Shown here one piece after another: positions 35,869 through 43,780 of a DNA stretch of 64,000 nt. Both the position numbers and the translations under genes were made by a program. How positions within the stretch are numbered: position 1 is the stretch's first letter; each line of letters starts with the position of its first letter. Origin of the DNA: Isoalcanivorax indicus. Lineage in GTDB: Bacteria; Pseudomonadota; Gammaproteobacteria; Pseudomonadales; Alcanivoracaceae. The notes under the pieces were generated by a model. The model did no database searches and was not told where the DNA came from. It worked only from the letters and a program-made list of their open reading frames with translations. The stretch lies in NCBI RefSeq assembly GCF_003259185.1, contig NZ_QGMP01000001.1, positions 1,984,001 to 2,048,000 on the forward strand, in the 5' to 3' direction.

Positions 35869-36798
35869 TCACACCAGTTCCAGGTAGGCGGACTGGATGG
35901 TATCCGCCAGTTCGTTGATACGGCGCAGGAAATCCGTCAGGTATTCATGCAGCCCGACCTCGAACACATGACTGATATCGCCATACTGCAGACGCGCAAA
36001 CTGGACCGCCACCAGCCGCTTTGCATCCATGCCTGCTTCACCTTCCACCGACGGCAGCAGCTCCGCGAGCATTTCCACGCAGGAACGCAGGGAACGAGGT
36101 ACTTCGGCGCGAAAAATCAGCATCTCGGCGATATGCTCAGAGGTGACACGATCGGTATAAATCTCGCGATAGGCCTCGTAGGCGCCAACAGAACGCAACA
36201 GCGCATTCCAGCGGTAATACTCCACCGCACTGTTGCCGACGCCGGTATGAATCTGGTGTTTCACATCAAGGATACGAGCCGTGTTGTCGGCCCGCTCGAT
36301 AAAGGTACCCACGCGCAGGAAGCGGAACGCATCGTTACGAATCATGGTGCCGTAAGCCGCCCCCCGGAACAGGTGCGAGCGCTCCTTGACCCAGTCCATG
36401 AAGGCACTGGCACCCATGGCAATCAGACCGTAACGGCGAATGCTCTGCAATTCGATCCAGGTGGCGTTGATGCTCTCCCACACCTCACTGGTAATGCGCC
36501 CGCGCACGGCATGCGCATTCTCCCGCGCGCTGCGGATACAGTTGTAGATGCTGCCGGGATTTTCCTCGTCCAGCGAAAAGAAGTGCATCACATTGTTGAT
36601 CTGCACCGTGTCGTAACGACTGATATAGCGATCCCAGGTCCCCGAGATTTTCAGCGGCGCCGCCACTTCTTCGTCCACCGTCGCTGCAAACGGAATCAGC
36701 GACAGGTTCCAGGCCACATCCAGCATCCGCGCCGTGTTTTCCGCACGCTCCAGATGACGGGACATCCAGTAGAGTTCCGAGGCAGTCCGGCTCAGCAT
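35869..36798 (-). CDS. Alpha-E domain protein, Anbu cluster
   Basis: This 309-residue, almost wholly helical protein starts MLSRTASELYWMSRHLERAENTARML, the hallmark of the alpha-E family, and repeats FIERADNTARILDVK in its middle. Alpha-E proteins occur almost only next to circularly permuted ATP-grasp and transglutaminase-like genes and are thought to be part of that peptide-synthesis system, perhaps as a structural or catalytic subunit. The start overlaps the stop of the ATP-grasp gene by a few bases, so the two are translationally coupled. Confidence 0.9.
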   Translation of the reverse strand: MLSRTASELYWMSRHLERAENTARMLDVAWNLSLIPFAATVDEEVAAPLKISGTWDRYISRYDTVQINNVMHFFSLDEENPGSIYNCIRSARENAHAVRGRITSEVWESINATWIELQSIRRYGLIAMGASAFMDWVKERSHLFRGAAYGTMIRNDAFRFLRVGTFIERADNTARILDVKHQIHTGVGNSAVEYYRWNALLRSVGAYEAYREIYTDRVTSEHIAEMLIFRAEVPRSLRSCVEMLAELLPSVEGEAGMDAKRLVAVQFARLQYGDISHVFEVGLHEYLTDFLRRINELADTIQSAYLELV

Positions 36799-38228
36799 GG
36801 CGCGTCCTCCAGCACCCAGGTGTCCTTGGTGCCGCCACCCTGGGACGAGTTGACCACCAGCGAGCCCTCCTTCATCGCCACCCGCGTCAGCCCGCCGGGC
36901 ACCAGACGCACCTCACGGCCACTGAGCACAAAAGGCCGCAGGTCGATATGCCGGGGCGCGATGCCCTCTTCGACAAACACCGGGCAGGTGGACAAGGACA
37001 GTGTCGGTTGCGCGATATAGTTCTCCGGCGCCGCCAGCAGCTGCTCGCGGAAGCGGGCAATCTGTTCGCGGGTACTGGCTGGCCCGATCAGCATGCCGTA
37101 ACCGCCTGCACCGTGGACTTCCTTGACCACCAGTTCATCCAGGTGCGCCAGCACATGGGACAGGTCCTGCGGCTCACGACACAACCAGGTGGGCACATTC
37201 TTCAGGATCGGTTCTTCATCCAGATAGAAGCGGATCATGTCCGGCACATAGGGATAGATCGACTTGTCATCAGCCACCCCGGTGCCGATGGCATTGGCCA
37301 GCACCACATTGCCTTCGCGGTAGGCCGACAACAGGCCGGGCACGCCGAGCATGGAATCCGGATTGAACGCCAGCGGATCGAGAAAATCATCATCGATGCG
37401 CCGGTAGATCACGTCCACCCGCTGCGGGCCCGCCGTGGTGCGCATGTAGACCACGCCATCGCGGGTAAACAGGTCTGCGCCTTCCACCAGTTCAATGCCC
37501 ATCTGCCGGGCCAGAAAGGCATGTTCGAAGTAAGCGCTGTTGTAACGCCCCGGTGTCAGCAGCACCACACAGGGGTTGGTGACGTGGCAGCTCTGCTCCA
37601 GCATCTCGTGCAGGAGTGCGGGGTAGTGATCCACCGGCGCCACCCGATGCCGGGCAAACAGTTCCGGATACAGACGCATCATCATGCGCCGGTTCTCGAT
37701 CATGTAGGAGACGCCAGAGGGCGTGCGCAGATTGTCCTCCAGCACATAATAATCGCCGTCATTGTTACGGATCAGGTCGACACCGGCGATGTGCGCGTAG
37801 ACGTCATTGGGCAGGTCGATACCCTGCATGCAGGGCTGATAGTGGGCGTTGGCAAACACCTGCCTGGCAGGAATGCGGCCGGCACGCACAATGGCCTGCT
37901 CATGATAGATATCACGCAGGAACAGGTTCAGCGCCTGCACCCGTTGCAACAGACCCCGCTCCAGCATCCCCCATTCGGACGCTGGAATGATGCGTGGCAC
38001 ACTGTCGAAGGGAATCAGCCGTTCGGTACCCTCCTCTGCACCGTAGACATTGAAGGTAATCCCCACACGGTGGAACAGCAGGTCCGCTTCCTTGCGCTTG
38101 CGCTCGATCGTGTCCATGGACACGCCCTCAAGCCAGCGCCAGTAAGCGGCGTAGTGGGGTTGTGCCGCGCCAGGCGCGGAAAACATCTCGTCGTACCCCC
38201 CGGGCGGCGGGCTACCAGCCTTGATCAT
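36792..38228 (-). CDS. Circularly permuted type-2 ATP-grasp protein, Anbu cluster
   Basis: This 478-residue enzyme of the circularly permuted ATP-grasp family is the first gene of the Anbu operon. Family marks include YDEMFSAPGAAQPHY at the start, DLIRNNDGDYYVLEDNLRTPSGVSYM, VLLTPGRYNSAYFEHAFLARQMGIELVEG, the glycine loop KEVHGAGGYGM and RPFVLSGREVRLVPGGLTRVA near the end. It probably forms amide bonds using ATP on a still unknown peptide-like substrate. I chose the ATG at 38228 because the domain begins there and GGATGGGA lies upstream; the longer frame has no support. Confidence 0.88.
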   Translation of the reverse strand: MIKAGSPPPGGYDEMFSAPGAAQPHYAAYWRWLEGVSMDTIERKRKEADLLFHRVGITFNVYGAEEGTERLIPFDSVPRIIPASEWGMLERGLLQRVQALNLFLRDIYHEQAIVRAGRIPARQVFANAHYQPCMQGIDLPNDVYAHIAGVDLIRNNDGDYYVLEDNLRTPSGVSYMIENRRMMMRLYPELFARHRVAPVDHYPALLHEMLEQSCHVTNPCVVLLTPGRYNSAYFEHAFLARQMGIELVEGADLFTRDGVVYMRTTAGPQRVDVIYRRIDDDFLDPLAFNPDSMLGVPGLLSAYREGNVVLANAIGTGVADDKSIYPYVPDMIRFYLDEEPILKNVPTWLCREPQDLSHVLAHLDELVVKEVHGAGGYGMLIGPASTREQIARFREQLLAAPENYIAQPTLSLSTCPVFVEEGIAPRHIDLRPFVLSGREVRLVPGGLTRVAMKEGSLVVNSSQGGGTKDTWVLEDAPC

Positions 38229-38746
38229 GCGGTCCCATCCTCGGTCATGCCTGCAATGGGTCAAGCGAAGCATAAGCCATGCCAGCTTTACGCCTGTGGT
38301 GGCGCGCCATGGCGGGGCAAGCGGGCGGCAGCGCACCGTCGGCGCGCATGTGAGCGCACTGCTTTGGGGCGCACCCTTTATGAACCTTACTATGAACCAC
38401 TGAGCGATACCTGGAAATGATTCCGCTCTGCCGAACCTCCCTGCCTGCGCGGGATGGATAGCTGGATGGGATGAGATTGACCAACGTTCACCACCCCGAC
38501 GGCCTCAAGGGGCTAGAGTGAGGGAGCGCTTGCGGAGTGGCTGGTGCCACCGTCGGGGGCGCGTTGCGCCCCTGAGGGAGGGATTGATTCGGCCTGCGGC
38601 CTCACCCCTTCGGGGCGCGCTGCGCGCGTCCTGCGCCGCTGCGCGGCTTGTCGAACGTAGGGGTCGAATCACCCGGCCACGGCGCCTGCATGCGCCGCGG
38701 CGTTCGCTCGCTCGCGACGCTGTGCGTCTGAAACAGAGCGGCTCAC
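38229..38746. other. Long noncoding stretch with many short G+C-rich palindromes
   Basis: There is no convincing gene here. The right part holds promoter DNA for the Anbu operon; 38520-38746 is a dense run of short hairpins such as CACCCCTTCGGGGCGCG, GCGCGCTGCGCGC and GGCCTGCGGCC. The phrase CTCACCCCTTCGGGGC recurs at about 38606 and 38968, on both sides of tRNA-Ser. These look like degraded dispersed repeats that collect around a tRNA gene. Confidence 0.5.
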
Positions 38747-38808
38747 CCCTCACCGCCAGATACAAAAAAACCCGCGTTAGCGGGTTCTTTTGTATCTGGC
38801 GGTGAGGG
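38747..38808. repeat. 62-bp palindrome including the 3' end and terminator of tRNA-Ser
   Basis: Two 29-bp arms (38747-38775 and 38780-38808), identical but for one base when one is reversed and complemented, surround a GTTA loop. The right arm is the 3' end of tRNA-Ser (acceptor strand plus CCA) and its trailer; the left arm is an inverted copy of that same sequence. A normal tRNA terminator needs only the inner 7-bp stem. Confidence 0.85.
38764..38791 (-). terminator. Intrinsic terminator of tRNA-Ser
   Basis: On the minus strand AACCCGC-TAAC-GCGGGTT is followed by a run of T, directly downstream of the tRNA 3' end. It forms the core of a longer palindrome. Confidence 0.85.
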
Positions 38809-38887
38809 AGGGATTCGAACCCTCGATACGCTATTAACGTATACACACTTTCCAGGCGTGCTCCTTCAGCCACTCGGACACCTCACC
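38797..38887 (-). tRNA. tRNA-Ser (anticodon GGA)
   Basis: A 91-base tRNA with a long variable arm, as serine tRNAs have. Acceptor arms GGTGAGG and CCTCACC pair, the anticodon loop reads CTGGAAA (anticodon GGA, reading UCC/UCU), the T arm has GGTTCGAATCC, and the CCA end is encoded after discriminator G. It is followed by a terminator. Confidence 0.95.
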
Positions 38888-39156
38888 GAAAACTTGTCGC
38901 TCACAGGTTGCTGGCTTGGGGCATACCTGTCGCACGCAATGCGTGCTCTGCTATTCGCCGGTTGCACCGGCTCACCCCTTCGGGGCCGTCGCGGCCATGC
39001 CGCAACGTTCGCTTGCCTGTGGCAAGGCGTCAGCCACTCGGACACCTCACCGAAAACCTGGTCACCGTAAAGCCGGTCTCTGCCAGGCTGGCTACAGAGG
39101 GCGCGTAGATTACCCGAGTCCTCCGGTGATCGCAACGCGCAAACCAACGCCGGAAC
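38888..39156. other. Noncoding region upstream of tRNA-Ser
   Basis: These 269 bases hold no gene. They contain the tRNA-Ser 5' fragment, hairpins like CACCCCTTCGGGGCC, and the intergenic space after the thioesterase gene. The tRNA promoter should lie directly right of 38887 but I could not fix it. Confidence 0.4.
39031..39058 (-). repeat. Fragment duplicating the 5' part of tRNA-Ser
   Basis: The 28-bp stretch here repeats 38866-38893, that is, the upstream flank, acceptor strand and D-stem (GGTGAGGTGTCCGAGTGG) of tRNA-Ser, and then stops. No anticodon or T arm follows, so this is a remnant, not a second tRNA. It lies about 165 bp upstream of the intact gene in the same orientation. Confidence 0.85.
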
Positions 39157-39627
39157 TCAATCCACGCGGCCATCGGGGCGGGACAGGTCACGGGCCAGAT
39201 AATGGGCGGTGAAACGTGCCGCGATCTCGCCGCTGGGGGACGACAGGGTGGCGCTGATGGCCAGGCGGGCGCGCCCGCGGCGGACCAGGCGGCGGGCAAA
39301 GCGGGACAGGTCGTCCTCGCTGGCCTGAATATGCAGGGTGGCATCACTGGCCAGCGGCGCCACGTACTGCAATGAGGATTCGGCCGCGACCACATCCACC
39401 TGCGGCACCCGTGCTTCGCCTTCCAGCGTCGTCAGGGCCCAACCACCCAGCGTCAGCAGCGCCGCCTGACTGCCTGCGAAGAAGGTGCCCTTGTCGTTCA
39501 CGTTGGGCGCCAGGGGCGCGGCCAGCAACAGGTCGCCGGGGTGCCAGCGGGTGAAGCTGAAGTCCAGATGCCGGGTCAGCGGAATGGCGCCGCGCACGCG
39601 CTCGGCCAGAGCCGTCAGATCACTCAT
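39157..39627 (-). CDS. YiiD-C-type thioesterase domain protein
   Basis: This 156-residue protein has the hotdog-like thioesterase form of the YiiD C-terminal family: FTRWHPGDLLLAAPLAPNVNDKGTFFAGSQAALLTLGGWAL, where the N-x-x-G-T-F-F-A-G-S stretch is diagnostic. It presumably cleaves an acyl-CoA or acyl-ACP, substrate unknown. Its ATG overlaps the stop of the nitroreductase gene (ATGA), so the two are translationally coupled. Confidence 0.75.
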   Translation of the reverse strand: MSDLTALAERVRGAIPLTRHLDFSFTRWHPGDLLLAAPLAPNVNDKGTFFAGSQAALLTLGGWALTTLEGEARVPQVDVVAAESSLQYVAPLASDATLHIQASEDDLSRFARRLVRRGRARLAISATLSSPSGEIAARFTAHYLARDLSRPDGRVD

Positions 39628-40184
39628 GCAGGCAGCGTCCTGGTATAGCGGCGCGGATCGTCCTCCGGCACCCGTTTGATGGCGCCTGCCGGGGTGCCCA
39701 GATAGATGAAACCGACAATCTCGTCCTTGTCGGCAAAGCCCAGCGAGGCCTTGACGTGGCGATGGCGGGCCATGCTGCCGGTACGCCACATGGCCCCTAC
39801 CCCCAGGGCATGGGCGGCCAGCATGATGTTCTGCACCGCCGCGCCGGTGGCCACGATCTGCTCGAGCACCGGCACCCGGTTGTGTTCATCCGTCTCGGCC
39901 ACGGCCACCAGGATCAGGGGCGCCCGGAACGGCTTCATGCGCAGCTTGTCCAGGGCCTCGGCGTCGGCGTCAGGCTCGTCCTGAAGGCGCGCCTCGACGA
40001 AGATCTGCCCCAGCCGCTGGCGCTGTTCCCCCTCCAGAAACAGAAAGCGCCAGGGGCGCAACACACCATGATCCGGGGCGCGCATGGCCGCCCGCAGCAT
40101 GACATCCCGTTGCGCTGCATCCGGAGCCGGGCCGCCGAGTACGGCAATGGAAACCCGGTTGTGCAGTGCGCTGATTGCATCCAT
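39624..40184 (-). CDS. Nitroreductase family protein (YdjA-like)
   Basis: This 186-residue FMN-dependent nitroreductase resembles small YdjA-type enzymes: RAPDHGVLRPWRFLFLEG binds the flavin, VPVLEQIVATGAAVQNIMLAAHALGVGAMWRTG forms the central helix region, and VGFIYLGTPAG closes the fold. It presumably uses NAD(P)H to reduce nitro or quinone compounds; the physiological substrate is not known. It heads a two-gene unit with the thioesterase. Confidence 0.88.
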   Translation of the reverse strand: MDAISALHNRVSIAVLGGPAPDAAQRDVMLRAAMRAPDHGVLRPWRFLFLEGEQRQRLGQIFVEARLQDEPDADAEALDKLRMKPFRAPLILVAVAETDEHNRVPVLEQIVATGAAVQNIMLAAHALGVGAMWRTGSMARHRHVKASLGFADKDEIVGFIYLGTPAGAIKRVPEDDPRRYTRTLPA

Positions 40185-40314
40185 CTGTGGTCCTCAGGCA
40201 GGGCATGGTTCACGAGGTTCCCAAGTCTACATGAGACGCACTCACCCTGCCCGGGCTCCATCATGCCTTTTTACTTCCGCAGCGAGTGGTTTAAGCTTGC
40301 CGGACCCAGGGCAC

Positions 40315-41874
40315 ATGCAGGCAGTCATGAGACCGGCAAAAGATAACAAGAAGCGGCGCGCGCGGCAGGAAGATCCGCACGCCAGATCACGCCGCCAGGC
40401 CAACTACATCCGTTTGCTGGAATTTGTGGTCGCCGCCATCATTCTGACGGCGGGCATCTACTGGCAGCTCTACCCCGAGCTCTACATGCTGATGGTCGCC
40501 CTGCTGCTGGGCTACCCGCTGGTGGCGCAGAGCATCGCCTATACGCTGGAACGCAAGGGCCGGCGCCAGCAGGAAGCCCATCGTATTCTGGTGCAGGTCG
40601 ATGCCGTGCTGATCGGCCTGACCATCGCCGCCCTGCACTTCTCGCTGATTCCATCACTGGCGCTGCTGATCATTGTGCACGCCAATGCCGTCTCCAGCGG
40701 CGGTATCCGCCCCTGGCTGCTGAATATCCTGCTCACGGGCACCGGCTGCCTGGCCGGCTGGTTCATCTTTGACGGTCAGGTGCTGGCCCCGGAGGCCACG
40801 CCGGTGCTGCTCAACCTGCTGTCCATGGTCGGCCTGGGCATCTACGTGGGAGGCTCGTCGCTGTATGTGCTGAACCAGACACGCAACGTACGGCTGGCAC
40901 AGGCCTATCTGGCCCGGCAGCAGAAACAGGCCATGGACCTGTCGCGCAAGCTGGCCAAGTACCTGCCGCCGCAGATCTGGGGGCAACTGTTCTCCGGCAA
41001 ACGTGATGCCAAGCTGGAAACACGACGCAAGCGGCTGACCGTGTTCTTCTCCGACATCAAGGGGTTCAGCAATATTTCCGAAGACTTGCCGCTGGATCAG
41101 CTCACCCGATTGCTGAACAGCTACCTGAATGAAATGACCCGCATCGCCCTGCGCTACGGCGGCACCATCGACAAGTTCATCGGTGATGCCGTGATGGTGT
41201 TTTTCGGTGATCCGGTCAGCAAGGGCTCGAAGGAAGACGCCTTCAACTGCGTGGCCATGGCGGTGGACATGCAGCGGCAGATGAAACTGCTGCGCCAGCG
41301 CTGGGAGCGCGAGGGCATCACGCAGAAACTGGAAATCCGCATTGGCATCAACAGTGGCTATGTGACCGTCGGCAACTTCGGCGCCGACTCGCGCATGGAC
41401 TACACCATTCTGGGCACCGACGTGAATCTGGCCAGTCGGCTGGAATCCCAGGCACGCCCGGGACGCATCCTGATTTCCGAAGCCACCTGGGAGCTGGTCA
41501 AGGACCGGGTGATTTGCCGCAATATGGGCGAGGTCGAGGTCAAGGGCTTCAACCGGCCGATCCCGGTTTATGAAGTGCAGGAGCTGAAAGAAGACGCCGC
41601 AGGCCGTGACAAGTTCGTCTCCGTACGCACTGAAGGCTTCGCCCTGCACCTGGATGTGCGGCGGATACGCAACTTCGATCGTGACCGGATTCTGCGCGCA
41701 CTGGCCGCCACGGCACGCGACCTGCGCCGCGATGCTACACTGGTGCGCGACACAGAAGCCGAAGGCTTCGCCCTGCATGTTGATCGCGCCCGCCTGCGCG
41801 ACAAGGATCTGGGCAAGGTCATCGAGATCATGGGCAAGGCCGCTCAGCGTATTCGCAAGGAGGTCGTGATTTAA
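40315..41874 (+). CDS. Membrane-bound class III adenylate cyclase with duplicated C-terminal motif
   Basis: This protein of about 519 residues has six membrane helices in an MASE-like sensor part (about 32-190), a short coiled linker, and a class III cyclase domain (about 235-425). Metal-binding aspartates are in FFSDIKGFS (Asp247) and FIGDAVMVFFGDP (Asp291); NSGYVTVGNFG and DYTILGTDVNLASRLES complete the active site. It should make cAMP from ATP at the inner membrane. After the cyclase domain two copies of an EGFALHLD/EGFALHVD-type motif (440-472 and 483-515) follow, which I do not recognise. The stop overlaps the AbgT-type start (TAATG). Start at 40327 is an alternative. Confidence 0.85.
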   Translation: MQAVMRPAKDNKKRRARQEDPHARSRRQANYIRLLEFVVAAIILTAGIYWQLYPELYMLMVALLLGYPLVAQSIAYTLERKGRRQQEAHRILVQVDAVLIGLTIAALHFSLIPSLALLIIVHANAVSSGGIRPWLLNILLTGTGCLAGWFIFDGQVLAPEATPVLLNLLSMVGLGIYVGGSSLYVLNQTRNVRLAQAYLARQQKQAMDLSRKLAKYLPPQIWGQLFSGKRDAKLETRRKRLTVFFSDIKGFSNISEDLPLDQLTRLLNSYLNEMTRIALRYGGTIDKFIGDAVMVFFGDPVSKGSKEDAFNCVAMAVDMQRQMKLLRQRWEREGITQKLEIRIGINSGYVTVGNFGADSRMDYTILGTDVNLASRLESQARPGRILISEATWELVKDRVICRNMGEVEVKGFNRPIPVYEVQELKEDAAGRDKFVSVRTEGFALHLDVRRIRNFDRDRILRALAATARDLRRDATLVRDTEAEGFALHVDRARLRDKDLGKVIEIMGKAAQRIRKEVVI

Positions 41875-43358
41875 TGACTTCACCCCGCCGACATGGCTGG
41901 CTCGACCGGCTGGAGCGGCTCGGCAACCATATCCCCCATCCTACGCTGCTGTTTCTCTGGCTGTGTCTGCTGCTGCTACCGCTGTCGGCACTGCTGTCCT
42001 GGCTTGACGCCGTTGCCCTGCATCCGACGTCCGGCGAATTCGTGGTGGTCAACAGCCTGCTCTCGGTCGAGGGCATCCGGCAGATGTTCACCGGCGCGGC
42101 CAGCAACTTCACCGGCTTTGCCCCGGTGGGCCCGGTGATCGTCGCGTTGCTCGGTGTCGGCATCGCCGAGCGTAGCGGCCTGCTCGGTGCGGCACTGGGG
42201 GCACTGGTACGTCGGGCTCCGGGCATGCTGCTGGTGCCCGTCATCGCGCTGGCCGGGGTGCTGTCCAGTGTGGCGGTGGACGCCGGTTATGTGGTGCTGA
42301 TTCCCCTGGCAGGGTTGATGTTCCAGCTTGCCGGGCGTCACCCGCTGGCCGGCATTGCGGCCGGTTTCGCCGCCGTCGCCGGCGGCTTCAGTGCCAACCT
42401 CCTGATCGGCCCGGTGGATGTGATACTGGCTGGCGTCACCACGGAAGCGGCGCGCATGGTCAACCCCACGGCGCTGATCACGCCCAGCGCCAACTACTGG
42501 TTCCTGCTTGCGTCGTCCCTGCTGGTGGTGAGCGTGGTGACCGGGGTGACGGTGCGCTGGGTCGAGCCCTGGCTGAACCGGCGCAACGATGTGATCGAGA
42601 CATTGCCCGGCGACGGCGACCAGGGAGACCGGCGCGCATTGCAACATGCCGGTCTGGCCTTGCTCGCTGTCGTTCTGGTCCTGACGTGTCTTGCCTGGCC
42701 CGAAGGCGGTCCGCTGCGCAGTGCCGATGGCGCCCTGCTCACAGGCCCACTGGTCAGCCAGAGCGCCGTGGTGATCGCGGTGATCGCCGCCGCCTGCGGC
42801 ATTACCTACGGCCGCAGCAGTGGCAGCCTGCCCCACGCGCGGGCGGTCATCGAAAGCATGGAAGAGACGCTGCGCACCCTCGCCAGCTATCTGGTGCTGA
42901 TGTTTTTTGCGGCGCAGTTCGTGGCCTGGTTTGCCTGGTCGGGCATGGGCCTGGTGCTGGCGATTCGCGGCGCCGACCTGCTTGCCAGCATGGCCCTGCC
43001 GGGACCGATACTGCTGGTGCTGGTGGTGCTGCTGATGGCGAGCCTGAATCTGGTGATCGGCAGTGCTGGCGCCAAATGGACACTGGTGGCGCCGGTGCTG
43101 GTGCCGATGCTGATGGTGTTGGGCATCAGCCCGGAGATGACCCAGGCGGCCTACCGCGTGGGGGATTCAGGCACCAACATCATTACGCCGCTGATGCCCT
43201 ACTTTGTGCTGGTGCTGGCGTTTGCCCGGCGGCATGTTGCCGCCACCGGGGTCGGTACGCTGATTACCCTGATGCTGCCCTACAGTCTGGCGCTACTGGG
43301 CGGCTGGCTGGTGCTGCTGGGTCTGTGGGTGGCGTTTGACTGGCCACTGGGATTCTGA
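41874..43358 (+). CDS. AbgT-family transporter
   Basis: This 494-residue membrane protein belongs to the AbgT family, whose members take up p-aminobenzoyl-glutamate or export sulfonamides. It starts LERLGNHIPHPTLLFLWLCL, and has VDAGYVVLIPLAGLMF, SANLLIGPVDVILAGVT, NPTALITPSANYWFL and GDSGTNIITPLMPYFVLVLAFA, all typical positions of the family. The ATG overlaps the cyclase stop codon, so expression is coupled to cAMP production machinery, an unusual pairing. Confidence 0.88.
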   Translation: MTSPRRHGWLDRLERLGNHIPHPTLLFLWLCLLLLPLSALLSWLDAVALHPTSGEFVVVNSLLSVEGIRQMFTGAASNFTGFAPVGPVIVALLGVGIAERSGLLGAALGALVRRAPGMLLVPVIALAGVLSSVAVDAGYVVLIPLAGLMFQLAGRHPLAGIAAGFAAVAGGFSANLLIGPVDVILAGVTTEAARMVNPTALITPSANYWFLLASSLLVVSVVTGVTVRWVEPWLNRRNDVIETLPGDGDQGDRRALQHAGLALLAVVLVLTCLAWPEGGPLRSADGALLTGPLVSQSAVVIAVIAAACGITYGRSSGSLPHARAVIESMEETLRTLASYLVLMFFAAQFVAWFAWSGMGLVLAIRGADLLASMALPGPILLVLVVLLMASLNLVIGSAGAKWTLVAPVLVPMLMVLGISPEMTQAAYRVGDSGTNIITPLMPYFVLVLAFARRHVAATGVGTLITLMLPYSLALLGGWLVLLGLWVAFDWPLGF

Positions 43359-43387
43359 CAACACTCGGTGCTCAACACACCCGACAC

Positions 43388-43714
43388 TCAGCGCTCGCTA
43401 CGCGCGCTGTCGCGAATCTGGCGCGCCTCGGCAAGCACGTCGTCCACGGTCATGCCATCCAGACCGGCGAAGGGTGACGGCATCTCATCCGGCGGTGTAT
43501 CCATCTGTGCAGCCATCATGTCGTCACGGGTGATATTGTGCAGCATCACAATCAGCAAGGCCTCGGCAAACGCCTCGCGCTCCTGCTCGCTCATGTTTTC
43601 CACCACCTGTTCCAGCGACTGCTCGAACGCCTCTTCGCTGCTGGCATCAAGACGTGGGTCACTGCAACCGGCAAGCAATGCAATACACAGCAGACAGGCG
43701 AACAGCTTTTTCAT
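43388..43714 (-). CDS. Small lipoprotein, DUF6694-like
   Basis: This 108-residue lipoprotein has signal MKKLFACLLCIALLAGCS with a lipobox (L-A-G-C). The mature part is acidic and helical (SSEEAFEQSLEQVVENMSEQEREAFAEALLIVML), which fits the DUF6694 family of gammaproteobacterial lipoproteins as I recall it. Ser after the Cys predicts sorting to the outer membrane. It converges on the AbgT-type gene and is monocistronic. Function unknown. Confidence 0.6.
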   Translation of the reverse strand: MKKLFACLLCIALLAGCSDPRLDASSEEAFEQSLEQVVENMSEQEREAFAEALLIVMLHNITRDDMMAAQMDTPPDEMPSPFAGLDGMTVDDVLAEARQIRDSARSER

Positions 43715-43780
43715 GGTGAACTCCGATAGGGATGGCAGACAGCATCATGCCTGCCTGCGTGGCCTGACGCCAGCCTGTGG

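Noticed and set aside
39031-39058. Second tRNA-Ser gene
   Set aside because: Only the 5' quarter of the tRNA is present. Anticodon arm, variable arm, T arm and CCA are missing.
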